Source: Selaginella moellendorffii
Taxonomy: Eukaryota > Streptophyta > Lycopodiopsida > Selaginellales > Selaginellaceae
Assembly: GCF_000143415.4 (NCBI RefSeq)
Contig: NW_003314416.1
Span: 213,981 to 277,980, forward strand
Direction of reading: 5' to 3'
Length of the DNA stretch: 64,000 nt
Shown: in pieces, positions 44,007-55,700 of the stretch
Layout: every line of letters begins with the position of its first letter
Position numbering within the stretch: the first letter of the stretch is position 1
Translations under genes and position numbers: made by a program
The notes under the pieces: model-generated
The model's input: the letters and a program-made list of their open reading frames with translations, nothing else
The model's database searches: none
What the model was told of the DNA's origin: nothing

Positions 44007-47000
44007 ATGGCAAGGGCAGGACGTAAGCGAACCCAGGTGGAGACGAAAGCTCCGCCAGAGCTGGAGCCTCCGGTCGAACAAGAGGCTATGGATGAGGAAT
44101 CCTTACATGAGGAGGACTCTAGTGAGGAAACTTCCAAACAGGAGTCCGGTGGCGAGGTTCGGTCGTCCAAGGCTCGATTGGACGTTCTAGAAGGTCAATT
44201 GGCGCAGACCAATGCCCTGCTGGAGACTCTCGTACGCAAGCTAAAGCGTGATGAGAAGCGGAAGAAAAGGTGAAAGACTGCGGATGCTGGCAGCGCAGAA
44301 GGTGTGGACCCTTCGGCAGGGACTGAGGCAAAACCAGACAAGGTCGAACAGACTGAAGTGGAATCAGTCCCTCAGGCAGTTCCCAAGTACAAACCAAAGC
44401 CCCCACCGGTCTTCAAGGGAGTGAATGACTATAAGGTGGTGGAGGATTGGTTTTACGATATGGAGGACTACTTCCGAGCGTTGCGGTTACCGAGCTCGGA
44501 GAAGGTCCCATGTGCAAAACCATACTTGGCAGATAATGCCAAGTCTTGGTGGAGAACAACGGAGGCCAACGAAGGACCGGTGGTCACTTGGGACATGATG
44601 AAGGCGAGGATCCGCGCAACATATGTTCCTCCGAATGCCACTCTGCATCTGAGGGATGAACTGAGTAGGCTGAAGCAGACTGGAACCATCCAGGAATATG
44701 TGAATGGGTTCATGGCAAAGAGGATACTTGTCACGGACATGGGGGATATGGATGCGTTCCATGCTTTCATATCAAGTTTGCAAACCTGGGCTCGCGGTGA
44801 GGTGATGCGCTGGAACCCGACCAACTACAAGGAAGTGTTGGATGCGGCCATCAAGGTGCATTTCAACGATAACCTGCGAAAGGGGAACACGACGGGGTCG
44901 GGATCCACGTTTAGCAAAGGGGCCAAACCAAGGGGAGCTTATAGCAGGGGGAAATTCAAGAAGAGTTTCTCTAAGAATGAGTCCTCGGGGTTCCGGAAAG
45001 GCAAATCCGGTGGCCAGCGAGCAAGTACGTGGGGGAGTCAAGCGAAAAGAGACAAACCCACGGATAAGAAGGTCAAGTCGTATAGCAGCGTGGGAAACAA
45101 CGTATGCTACAACTGCGGTGAAGCGGGACACTTTTCGAGGGAATGTCCCTACCCGAAGAAGGCCAGAGCCAATATGGCCATCAAGTCGGGTGAAGTCCAA
45201 AATGAGGTATGTGATCCAGTCCCTAACTCAAAGTTACTCATTACACGAGCAACTTTGGTAGAGAGTCGTTCGCGACATCTACTAGCCCTCCGAGGGAAGC
45301 TCGGAGGTAGCTTTGTTAAAATCCTTATTGACACGGGTGCTTCGGATAATTTTGTGGCTGCAGACATAGTCCGGCAAGCCGGACTAACGGTGCAGCGGCT
45401 AGGCGAACCAAGGACTATAGAGTTTGGTCAAGGTAGCCAAAGCACCGATGAGGTACTTCGACAAGCGAGAGTCGAAGTAGGGACATGGAAAGTAGACATG
45501 GACTTCACCGTGTTGGACATGGCGGGATTTGACGTGATCTTCGGAATGGATTGGTTCAATCGGTTCGTGGTAGCCCTGCATGGACAAGGTAGGAACCTTG
45601 TGGTACTGGCGAATGCCCAAGGAAGAAGATCTAGGGTGGAGGCCCAGGATCTAAAGGTAGGGCAAAGCAAGGCCAAAGAATCTTGCTTAAACCTGGTGTC
45701 CACGAGAGGACAACTCACTAAAGGAACTAAGGCAGCCTTTTTGTGCTTACTCTCGGTGAAGAGTGACAAAAAGACAAGAACGGAAGAAGTACCTTTAGTG
45801 ATCCAGCGGGTGTTGGACCAATTCCAGGATACCATGCCGGAGGAGCTACCGGCGGGGTTACCCCCCGCACGACCGATAGAACATAAAATTGAGCTGGTCG
45901 AGGGTGCTAAGGCGGTGATTCGCCCCCCCTATCGTTTGAACGAAAAAGAACTCAAGGAGCTCAAGTGCCAACTAGAGGAGTTGGTGGGCAAAGGGTATGT
46001 TAGGTTGAGCAAGTCGCCGTATGGGGCGCCGGTATTATTTGTGAAAAAGAAAGATGGATCTATGCGCATGTGCATAGATTACAGGTTGCTCAACAAGTAT
46101 ACCAAGAAGAACAAGTACCCTTTGCCAAGGATTGAGGACCTGTTCGATAGGTTGGGAAAGGCAAAATACTTCTCGAGGATTGACCTAAGGTCCGGATACT
46201 ACCAGATCAGGGTAGCTGAGGAAGATGTCGAGAAGACAACCTGTCGAACGAGGTATGGGAGCTTTGAGTTTTTGGTGATGCCCTTTAGGCTGTGCAATGC
46301 GCCGGCAACGTTTTCGGCGTTGATGAACCACATCTTTGTACCCTATCTGGATCACTTCGTGGTCGTCTATATTGACGACATCCTGATCTATAGCGAGACG
46401 CTAGAGGAGCATGCCGAACACTTGGCGAAGGTGTTTGAGAAACTAAGGGAACATAAACTGTATGCTAAAGAGAGCAAATGTGACTTTGCTCAACAAGAGG
46501 TAAAGTTTCTCGGGCATGTGGTGGGCCAGGACGGGCTCAAGGTGGACCCAGAGAAGGTCCAAGCGATCCAGGAATGGGAGCGACCATCGAATGTACATGA
46601 GTTAAGGGCATTCTTGGGGCTATGCAACTACTATCGAAAGTTCATCAGACACTATTCGAGAGCAGCCCTGCCCTTAACGGACCAAACGGGAAAAGGGAAG
46701 ATGGTATGGACAGCGGAATGCGAGGCGGCATTCGTCCACCTCAAAGGGAAGTTGAGGAAGGCTCCGGTGTTGGCATTACCAGACTTTGGTAAGGACTTTG
46801 AGGTAGACACGGATGCTTCGGACTTTGCGTTGGGCGCAGTTTTGAAGCAAGACAACCATCCAGTAGCGTTCTTCTCGAAGAAGCTGGACAAGGCTCAACG
46901 GAAGTGGCCTGCCCACGAGAAGGAATTGTTTGCGGTGGTCAAGGCGCTCAAGGAGTGGCGACACTACCTTGGGAGACACTTCAAGGTTTACACGGACAAT

Positions 47001-48779
47001 GTGGCAACGAAACACTTCTTGTCACAACCCGACCTGAGAGGGAAACAAGGTCGGTGGGCCAATGCCTTGGCCGAGTTTGATTGCGAGATTCTGTACAAGC
47101 CTGGGAAGAGCAACATCGTGGCAGATGCGCTAAGTCGAAAAGCGAGCTTGAGGTTGGCGATCTCCAGCGCAACAGCAACCTTCAGGGACGATGTGCGGAC
47201 AGCATATGAGAATGATGGTCTAGCACAAGAAGTGTTGTTGAGGAATCTGGAGGCGCGGGAAGCTCACCAGAGAGGTGAGCTGCCAAAGGAAGAGAAAACG
47301 GGCTATGCGGAACGCAACGGACTCATTTATTACAAGCAAACGAGGGTGTATGTTCCAGAAGGGGGACTAAGGAAGGTAGCCTTAGAAGAGTGTCATGACG
47401 GACCTCTTGCGGGACACGGCGGAGTGCCCAAGACAATGGGCTTACTCAAGAGGAAGTACCATTGGCCAGATATGGCTAAGGACGTCCAAGACTATGTAAA
47501 GACATGTCCAACATGTCAGCAAGTCAAAGCCGTGACGAAGGCTAGTGGGGGCTTGTTGCAGAGCATCCCCATTCCAGATCGTCCGTGGAAATGTCTCACG
47601 ATGGACTTCATCACGGGACTACCCCCAAGCGAGGGGTTCGATGCGATATTCGTGGTGGTGGACCGATTTTCAAAGATGGCACATTTCATACCCACCACAA
47701 CGGACGTGGATGCGGAAGGTGTGGCGAAGCTGTTCTTCGAACAAGTGGTTCGAGTGCGGGGAAGGCCGGAAGAGATTATCTCAGATCGAGATAAGATCTT
47801 CACTAGTAGGTTCTGGAGGACACTCCTGGAACAGTATCGCACCAAGTTGAAATTCAGCACAGCCTATCACCCACAGACAGGTAATGGGTATTAAGTCAAG
47901 ATTGATGGCACTAACACTTCTTGACAGACGGACAAACGGAAAGGGTGAATAGGCAGCTGGAGGATTATTTGCGATGCTATGTCTCGGGAGACCAGACCGA
48001 CTGGGTAAGTCATTTGGGACTTGCGGAAATGTGTTATAACAACTCACCACATTCGAGCATCGGGGTGAGTCCATGGGAAGTCATCAATGGGCGAGCTATT
48101 GAAGGTCCTGTGGAACTCGGCATGGCCGAGTATCATGGAGAGTTACCCGCAGTGGAGGCATTCATGGCGGAAATACTCAACATTTGGAATCTAGTGAGGG
48201 ATTCCTTGGAACGGGCTCAACAAAGGCAAACTAAGTACGCGAACCAAAAGTGTCGGGATGTGGAGTTCCAAGCTGGGGAGAAGGTGTGGCTGAACACCAA
48301 GAACCTCAGGCTACCAAGTGGGATCAGCCGAAAGTTGACCCAAAGGTAAAAATGCATGTATTCCTATAAATGAATTGATCTTGAGTTCCTTAAGCAGGTT
48401 CGCGGGGCCTTACGAGATTGAGGCACGAATCGGTAAAGTGGCTTACCGACTCCGACTTCCTCGAGAGATGGGGAAGATGCACCCAGTGTTCCACGTGAAC
48501 TTACTCAAGCCGTACTTTGAGGATCCGCTTCGCAAGGACCAAGTAAGACCTTTACCCGAGGTTATCCAAGGGGAAGAGGAATACGAAGTCGAGGCCATCC
48601 TCAATGCGCGCAAGAGCAAGCGACAAGGACGCGAGGTGAGAGAGTTCCATGTGAAATGGAAAGGATTTCCACACTGCGAAGCAACATGGGAACCGGAGGA
48701 GAACCTAGCGAACGCGCGAGATCTAGTGGAGGAATTTCTGCAAGGCAGAACTCTATGTACTTATGCAAAGTTCAATTAA
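44007..48779 (+). CDS. element E gag-pol-chromodomain polyprotein
   Basis: ATG at 44007 ([10 protein letters not shown]). A TGA at 44271-44273 interrupts the frame, which then continues unchanged to 47880. Domains in order: gag ([19 protein letters not shown]); CCHC knuckle [14 protein letters not shown]; aspartic protease [13 protein letters not shown] with [10 protein letters not shown] and [10 protein letters not shown]; RNase H with [23 protein letters not shown] and ADALSRKA; and integrase with [23 protein letters not shown] and ISDRDKIF. The catalytic Glu lies just after the first gap, in [13 protein letters not shown]. The C-terminus has RFAGPYEI and a chromodomain ([31 protein letters not shown]). 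With 47881-47927 and 48346-48397 removed, the total is 1558 codons in frame including the stop. Chromodomains direct chromovirus integration to marked chromatin. Confidence 0.88.
47881..47927 (+). other. putative 47-bp intron in integrase of element E
   Basis: Begins gtaatggg and ends cttcttgacag, with a good branch-point-like cactaac 20 bases from the end. It interrupts the conserved [13 protein letters not shown] motif, one base into the Asp codon, and contains an in-frame TAA. Removing it restores that motif exactly. Confidence 0.8.
48346..48397 (+). other. putative 52-bp intron before the GPY/F module of element E
   Basis: Begins gtaaaaatg and ends ccttaagcag. Removing it joins KLTQ and RFAGPYEI, the expected order in chromoviruses. 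Together with the first gap it keeps the frame to the final stop. Confidence 0.78.
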
Positions 48780-49183
48780 AAATATCAATTTGCAAAGTTG
48801 AGCAAGTGGCATGTGTTGGGACCCGAAGGCGCGCCGAAGGTAAGCTAATTAGCATGGGTTAACTAGGTCGACCAGGTGTAGGGAGCTACGCCCGACTCCC
48901 TGCGGGGATGTCGAATCTGTAGACGTATTCTACGGAGGTTGGGTTCGAGTCCCAACCCCCTAGTAAAGCAAGGCTGGGTTCAAGTCCCGACCCCATACTA
49001 GGGCGTGGTGAGGTAAGGAGTATAGGGACACCTATATTCCGTTGTCATGAGCTCTTGGCCGGGGAGGCTGACTTAGGCACACCGCTAAGTGGGGGGATGC
49101 CCCCGGAGACATGGTCAACAAGTCGTAGGATAAAAAAGAGACGTTCGATGTGGGCATCGAACTTCTTCTATGGGTGGTGGAGT
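48780..49183 (+). other. element E 3' untranslated region with tRNA-like boxes
   Basis: B-box-like GGTTCGAGTCC at 48942-48952 and GGTTCAAGTCC at 48977-48987, in the same arrangement as in element A at 2742-2780. The polypurine tract ends at 49183. Nothing coding is seen. Confidence 0.7.
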
Positions 49184-50379
49184 TGTAAGGAACCAACTCG
49201 CCGAGGTGTCGTAGGCTAAAGGAACCCTGAAAGCATGACCAAAATGACAAAGAGTTCATCGGATGGGACCAAGTTAAAGATCGAGTCCAAGACCGACTCT
49301 AGGACCGAGTTCGAGATAGAGTCCGGAATCGAGTCCGAGACCGACTCGGGGACCGAGTTCGAGATAGAGTCCGGAATCGAGTCCGAGACCGACTCGGGGA
49401 CCGAGTTCGAGTCCGAGTTCGAGACCGAGTTCGAGACGGAGTCCGAGATCCGAAATCGGGTCCGAGACCGAGTCCGAAATCGAGTCCGAGGTCGGGTCCG
49501 AGATCGGGTCCAAGATCGAGTCCGCGATCGAGTCCGAGACCGAATCCGAAGTCGGATCCGAAATCGGATCCGAGATCGAGCCAGAGACTAAGTCCAAATA
49601 CTAATACGGGTCAAGGGGTGAAAGCCCAAAGCGTGCGTCCCCCAGGGGGGGGGGGCTGCAGGGGGGTTCCAAAAGTATAGTAGGGATAGTGAGGTCCAGG
49701 AACCAGTTTTGAAGGGACTCTCCAGTGGAGCTCCCAAACCGACTTGAGGTTGAGACTGGGACCAAGGGGCCTTGGGTGGGAGTGAGCATGGACTTGGCTG
49801 GTGCCGGAGGGGCCATCCAAGGAAGTGCTCAAGAGCAGCTCCCACTCCCGAAAGGGAAACCGATTGCGGTGCTCCCGGCTCAGGTGGAGTGGTGCCCCAC
49901 TTGAGTACCATGCGGCTCATTGGTCCTCGCCCTTCTTAGGGGCTTGGGCCTTCCTTCGGGATGGAAGTGGGGGGCGAGAGGTACCCATACCGGGCCGCTA
50001 GGCCACGGTGTTTCGCCCCGACGTCCCGAAGCAAGTGTTGCACTCAAGACTTGGGATTTAGAGGGTCCCATGATCAAGTCTTGTGGTACCAAGGGATGTT
50101 AGGAACCTGGAAGCTTGGTGTGCTTGGCTGCTTGTGCTTGCGGGGAGTGTAACCGAACCTTAGTCCAGTCTAACCCGGGGAGGGGGATTGGGAGTGATTT
50201 GGGAATCCGTGGAAGGATGGCTAACACTCCGTTGCTCGTGCAGTGAGTAGCTGAAACCAAGTAGGAGCTGGTACCATAGGCGAGAACCTTGGCAAGGGAA
50301 CCTAGCAAAAGCCAAGGCAGTGTTGGACGGATAGACGAGGTAAGCTGGCAAATTGGAAAGGAAAAATTTGTGGCTTACA
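49184..50379 (+). repeat. 3' LTR of element E
   Basis: 1196 bp. Same as the 5' LTR apart from a few substitutions and a 48-bp duplication in the hexamer array near 49313-49408. Confidence 0.92.
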
Positions 50380-50399
50380 ATTCCTAGGTCTATCATTTT

Positions 50400-50948
50400 T
50401 GTGCGCCGTGTTCTTGGTTCCGCTGAGCGCTGTGAGCGCTGCTTGTGTAAGCGGCGTTGTGAGCTATGGTTTATGCGTCTACGAGCGGTTGCGGCATTGC
50501 GAGCGCCATTGCGAGCGGCAGTTTATGCGAGTGGCAGTTTGTGCGAGCGGCGCTATGAGTAGTTGCGGTGTTGCGAGCGGCACTGTCTTTGGTGTGGCTA
50601 CCGCTTCCTCTTGATATTCGGCACTTGTGCTTCCTGGTATGTTCACTATGGAATGGCTTAGGACCACATTTAGAAATGGCATGAGGCCACATGCCATCTT
50701 GGGCCCTTGCAATTTCATGGCTAGCGTATTGTCATGTATGTTTTTACTTGCCTGCAGTTGTGTGTATATCAAGATGGCATGAGGGCTCATGCCAATTTTG
50801 TGAATGCGAAATTTCACGTGGGTGTCAATAGCATGTTTGAATAATGGCATGTGGCCTCATGATATTGAGGTTGTTTGGTATGTTATGATTTAGGCCATTC
50901 TCCAATCATTTTTTTTATGGTCTTAACTTCTTTTCTGCACTTTCAGAA
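50400..50948 (+). promoter_or_regulatory. leader of the DUF7869 gene in copy 2, with three palindromes
   Basis: GC-rich start (50400-50600, repeated gcgagcggc-type phrases), then palindromes at 50676-50697, 50774-50795 and 50844-50865. Two good 3' splice sites are visible (tacttgcctgcag near 50757 and tttctgcactttcag near 50946), so this is probably spliced 5' untranslated sequence. The promoter itself is not identified. Confidence 0.45.
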
Positions 50949-52221
50949 TGGCCTTCAGAGTTGGGGAAAAGGTTTACATTTTGAATGGTGGGAAGAGAGT
51001 TGCAAAAGAGACCCTTGTGTCTATGGATCGGAACTTTGTTATACACTGTCAAAGGCTTGGGGTGTATCAGTAGAGACTGTCTTCGATGGGAATGTGGTCG
51101 CTATTGAACGAGGAGAGATGGTCATCGGGGTAAATGTTGTTGTTGCCTTGAAAAATCTTCAGAAGAAAGCAGATGTTGGGGACAGCGCAAGTGCGACGCA
51201 TGTTCCCTCCGTGGATCTTAAGAACCGTGCTACATGGATTCAGGCAAAGGTGTTTCTAAACAACCCCGAGGGGGAGGTGGTAGCTGAGGGCTTAGCCACA
51301 GTTGTCGATCCAAGAGATGCGGTTGCTAATCAAGAATTGGGCTGGGATGATATTGGAGTTGTGATTTTAGAGGTTGTTGACACAGAAGAAAACAGTCTGA
51401 CTATTGGAAGCATTGTGCGGTGGAAATTGAGGCACTTAGTGTTTAAGAATGTGAAGGATTCACAATCAAACACCACTACAACTGATGACAGAACATCTCT
51501 TCATGGGAAAAGAAAGTACACCTTCCTAAAGCGCAGCCAAAGGGATCTGAGCAACGAACCGAAAAGGCAGAAAATGGCGATGGAGGTTCGAATGGTCTCG
51601 ACAGTTGCTTGTTGCAAGAGGAGGTGCTGTCAACATGCTGATTGGGATGCTATTGAAGAGGAGAGAGCAAGATACAAGACATTGTCTTGGAAGGCAGCTC
51701 GCAATTTTGTGTATGAGGCATTACGGTCATCTGTTGATGCTTCAGAACATCAGGTGGGGGGCATGGTCTTCCAGAGGGGTTCGGTCTGCATGAAGGCATG
51801 GAGAATCATTTATGGAGTCCCTCGAACCACATTCTACAGAATCAAAACTGAGTTCGAGGAACAAAGGGTTCAACAGGTAGTCCATGGGAACGACGGTACG
51901 CACAAAACCAGGGGTCATGTTGTATATGGAGAGGCAATCTTCAAGAGGTTTGTCGAGACATGTAGCGAGCAGCAACCACATAAAACCCGCCTCTTGGAAG
52001 ATGGAACACGAGACACCCAACGAGTTCTCCCTTCCATGTATACCAAGGGGGCCATATTGGAAGATGTGAATCGGGAATTCCAGAGTAATGGCTACAGGAA
52101 GCTGAGCCAATCTAGATTTAGTAGATTGTGGAGCAACAGGTTCAGGGATGTGAGTATAGGAAAGTACTCCAGCTTTTCAAAGTGTGACGAGTGCACTGCT
52201 ATCAAAATGGCTTTGTCGAAA
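50949..52221 (+). pseudogene. DUF7869-type transposon protein, N-terminal half (copy 2)
   Basis: An ATG at 50949 (MAFRVGEKVYILNGGKRVAK) directly follows a good splice acceptor. Its frame shifts near 51060 into the long frame that runs to the end. Two similar modules of about 55 residues follow each other: GEKVYILNGGKRVAKETLVS, then QAKVFLNNPEGEVVAEGLAT. They recall the Tnp1/En/Spm-type small domain. Next come a Cys-rich segment CCKRRCCQHADWD, GSVCMKAWRIIYGVPRTTFY, a conserved LPSMYTKGAI region, and FSKCDECTAIK, which in DUF7869 proteins precedes the DUF7869 domain itself. The sequence then jumps at 52222, at a palindrome, to the 3' end of the transposon, so the DUF7869 domain is deleted. Confidence 0.65.
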
Positions 52222-52785
52222 ATGGCATGTGCCCTCAGGCCTTTTACTAAATCACCTTTGAAAGAAATGCAAGCCTCTATGTCATAAAAAAAAGGTACTA
52301 GAGAAATTCCTTAATAATATGAATGTTATTTAGTTTCATGAAAATACACTAAGGGTCAAATGAGTTAAATGACTTCTCCAGACTAGCAATGCCTCTTGCT
52401 ACACCTTCACAATTAGATTCGTTAGAAAAAGATAACATTGAATAATATCTAAATGTTCTCACCATTAAGTTATATGTCTGGCTAATAGGAATGACGTTCA
52501 TCTTGGAAAGCTCACCACACGCTCAATGAACAAACAAATAGTGTGTGCGCGCATGCCATCGCTCTTCTTTAGCTTCAGATTCGGCTTGTTCACCTTGACA
52601 ATGAGATTTATTATACAACCAGATGGACTCAGTCTGGACACAAAGTCACCGCGCTAGTCACCATGCCCCAGATATGTCTAGCCCCTGGACAAAAAACATA
52701 TAATTTCACGTCATTTTCAAATACTTGAAAATTTGTACCTAGTCCCATTTTACTGAATAAATCCCACTTTAACGAAATAGAGCTT
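52222..52785 (+). repeat. right end of transposon copy 2
   Basis: Nearly identical to 8579-9153 of copy 1 and, in reverse, to 61619-62000 of copy 3. It starts with a palindrome (52222-52243) and ends with the perfect 24-bp terminal inverted repeat. Relative to copy 1 it lacks about 10 bp near 52296. Confidence 0.88.
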
Positions 52786-55700
52786 TTCAATGTCTGGAAT
52801 CCATTTGCGTGCATTTTCCTCCTGATCGTGTGGTGTGTCTCTCGTCCTAGTGTCACACCTCCCACTTTGAACAGTGCGTTAAAAAACAGAGGCTGTTTAA
52901 GCCACTCCTCGGGCCTGGTCGGTGGTGTTTGCTGCAGTGGAAAGGCTCTCCAAAGTCGATGAAGGCTCTAGACGAAGTTGCCCCCTCTCACTACCTGCGT
53001 TGGTCTTTCCGCGAAGAGCCACCGTGGGTCCTCCTCCCACGGTTTGGCTGCATTGTGTTTGGGGCGTATCGCTAGGAGGCTCTGCCGGAACATGAGTCGC
53101 CACGGCTGTCTCCCCTGTTGCAAGCCCATGAGAAAAATCTTGTACCTCATCGCCTTCGCCATGTCGCTGGGGTCAATGATCCCCAGCCCCCCTAGAATGC
53201 GCGGCGTCACTGTAGATTGCCATGCCACCTTGGCCATGGTTCGCCCTGTAGCCAATGCTCCACTCCATACGTAGGTCCGCACCATCTGTCTCACTTTCTG
53301 CAGTGTAGTTTCTAGCACCAGCCAAATCGAGAGGTGGTACCAGATGCTGGGGAGGATCACGCACTTGACCACTACAACCCGGGCTGGGAGTCTGAGTTTC
53401 CTCGGTGTCCATTTCTGAACTGCGGTCCAGATCCTCCTGCGAAGCGTGTCATCCTGTGTAGCCGCACTGTACTGGGCCCCAACCTGGATGCCGAGGTATC
53501 GAGTGTCTTCGCCAGGGCAAAGCCACTGAAAGCCTATCTCCTGTCCCCAGGTCTCAATGCCTGGCTTTCCCCAGTTCACGCCTACTGACTTGTTCCAGTT
53601 TATGGCTGCCCCTGCTGTCCTGTTGAAGATCTCCAGCTTAGACCTTGCTGCATCCAGGTTCCCCGGGGTGGCAAGTAGGAAGAGTGCAGTGTCATCTGAA
53701 AATGCCCCGTCTTGCAGCTCTTGTGTCACAACTTTAGTTCCCGGGAGTTGTAGCCATTCAGAGGGCAGCACCAGGCCTTTTATATCCTCTCCATGCGTGA
53801 GGAAAGAGCCCAGTGCCTCTGCTACTATCAGGAACAGGTAGGGGGCGAGTGGACATCCCTACCTCACTTAGCGTCCCAAGTGGAAGGTCGGGCCTATCTC
53901 TCCATTCAGTGTGACCCGGCTTGCAGCTCCCTTGTAGAGAAGTGAAATACGTGAGACAGTCCTTGCCGGGATCCCTATCCTACGCATGCAATCCTCCAAG
54001 AAGTCCCAATCAACTCGATCGTAGGCCTTCTCAAAGTCTAGTAGCCATGCTACAATCTGTTGATTTGAGACGTTTGCCCACCGTTGTGCAAGGAGGTACG
54101 TCTATATGTTTTCTGCGATCTGTCGTCCCGGCATGAATCTCGTCTATTGTTCTCTAATGATGAGGGGCATGACTGGCTGTAGCTTGAGTGCCATTGCCTT
54201 TGCGTATAACTTGTACAATGTGTTGAGCATGGTTATGGGGCACTAGTTCTTGAACTCCTAGAGGTCTCCCTGTTTTGGAATCAATGCGATTTGTCCCTCT
54301 AGTATCTCTCCCAGCAGCACCCCTGTTTGTTGTGCACCTCGCCATGTCTCCAGGAGCATCAGGCCAACGTCATCCCAATACTCCTCATAGAATGCCGGAA
54401 GGATGCCGTCCATACCTGGCATCTTGTCATCGTTCAGCTGTTCCAAGGCTTGGTGGAGGTCTTCCAGTGAAAAGTTGGCCACCAGCATCTCCAGGTGCTC
54501 GTCGGGAACTCTACATGGAAGAGAGGACAACACTCTGCTTGCAGCATCTCTCCTATCATGGGACCAGGGCTTGGCGGTGTACAGCTTCTGGTAGAACTCC
54601 TGTGCTGTGTACGCTACAATCTGTTGATTTGAGACGTTTGCCCACCTCTGTGCCAGGAGGTACGTCCATATGTTTTCTGCAATCTGTCGTCCCGGCACGA
54701 ATCCAGTCTGCTGTTCTCTGATGATGAGGGGCATGACTAGTTGCAGCTTGAGTGCCATTGCCTTTGCGTATAACTTGTACGATGTGTTGAGCATGGTTAT
54801 GAGGTGCCAGTTCCTGAGTTCCTAGAGGTCACCTCGTTTCGGAATCAATGCGATTTGTCCCTCTAGTATCTCTCCTGGCAGCACCCCTGTTTGCTGTGCG
54901 TCTCGCCATGTCTCCAGGAGCATCAAGCCAACGTCATCCCAATACTCCTCATAGAATGCCGGAAGGAGGCCGTCCATACCTGGCATCTTATCATCGTTCA
55001 GCTGCTCCAGGGCTCGGTGGAGGTCTTCCAATAAAAAGTCGGCCACCAGCATCTCCAGGTACTTGTCGGGAACTCTGCATGTTAGAGTAGACAACACTCT
55101 GCTTGCAGCGTCTCTCCTATCCGGGGACCAGGGCTGGGCCGTGTACAGCTTCTGGTAAAACTCCTGGGCCAGCCCCTGCGACCACTTCTCCGTCGTCCTT
55201 CCTCAGTCCTAGGATCAGGGGGGAGTCGGTGACTGGACGGATCCCTTTGTAGAATGCTTTGTTGAGAAGCCGTTCATTCATCACCCAGCTATCCTCCATG
55301 GATCGGAGTCCAGCACTCCATGCTGCATATTCTTTGTCCCACAGCTCTGCTTCCCTCTCGTCCAGTGTTGCTGTCCATCTGGCCTTGTCTTTTGCATGTA
55401 GGACCATTCTCTGGGCTGCCGCCACCTTTTGTCTCGCCAGTCTCACCTCTTTCAGGACTTCCCCTTTGAGAGCCACTTGCCTTTCCCGGAGCTTAGTGGA
55501 GCAAGTGCCTAGTGCCAAGACGAGTTCCCCTTTGCTGCTGTCTAGTGTTTCCTGGACGAGCTTCACTGCTACTGGGTCGACCATTGTGGCTTTGGTGATC
55601 TTCCTCTGCACCACTGTTCCTTTCACCGCCTGTAGCTTGAGAATGCCTCGGAGTGGGTCGTGGTCTGAAAAGGTGGCAAACGCAGGCCACGTTTTGAGTC

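Larger units (their letters stand above)
42800..50379 (+). mobile_element. Ty3/gypsy chromovirus E, nearly intact
   Basis: LTRs at 42800-43947 and 49184-50379 are almost identical, the second having a 48-bp extra repeat unit. The target duplication attcc is perfect (42795-42799 and 50380-50384). A primer-binding site, polypurine tract (tatgggtggtggagt) and a gag-pol-chromodomain gene are present. The only lesion I find is one TGA in gag, if two short GT-AG gaps are true introns. Nested in transposon copy 2. Confidence 0.93.
27999..52785 (+). mobile_element. large TIR DNA transposon, copy 2 (24,787 bp including nested elements)
   Basis: Perfect 24-bp terminal inverted repeats (27999-28022 and 52762-52785, beginning AAGCTCTATTTCGTTA) are flanked by TTCA at 27995-27998 and 52786-52789. 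The host is LINE copy 3, whose sequence continues in register across the insertion. The left arm carries minus-strand genes of unknown function and the right arm a plus-strand DUF7869-type N-terminal half. Gypsy elements D and E are nested inside and account for about 16.5 kb, so the transposon itself is about 8.2 kb here. The right arm is internally deleted, because the C-terminal half of the DUF7869 gene present in copies 1 and 3 is missing. Confidence 0.88.

Noticed and set aside
48930-49000. A tRNA gene
   Set aside because: Only T-arm/B-box-like parts are visible; no A-box, anticodon arm or acceptor stem pairs with them.
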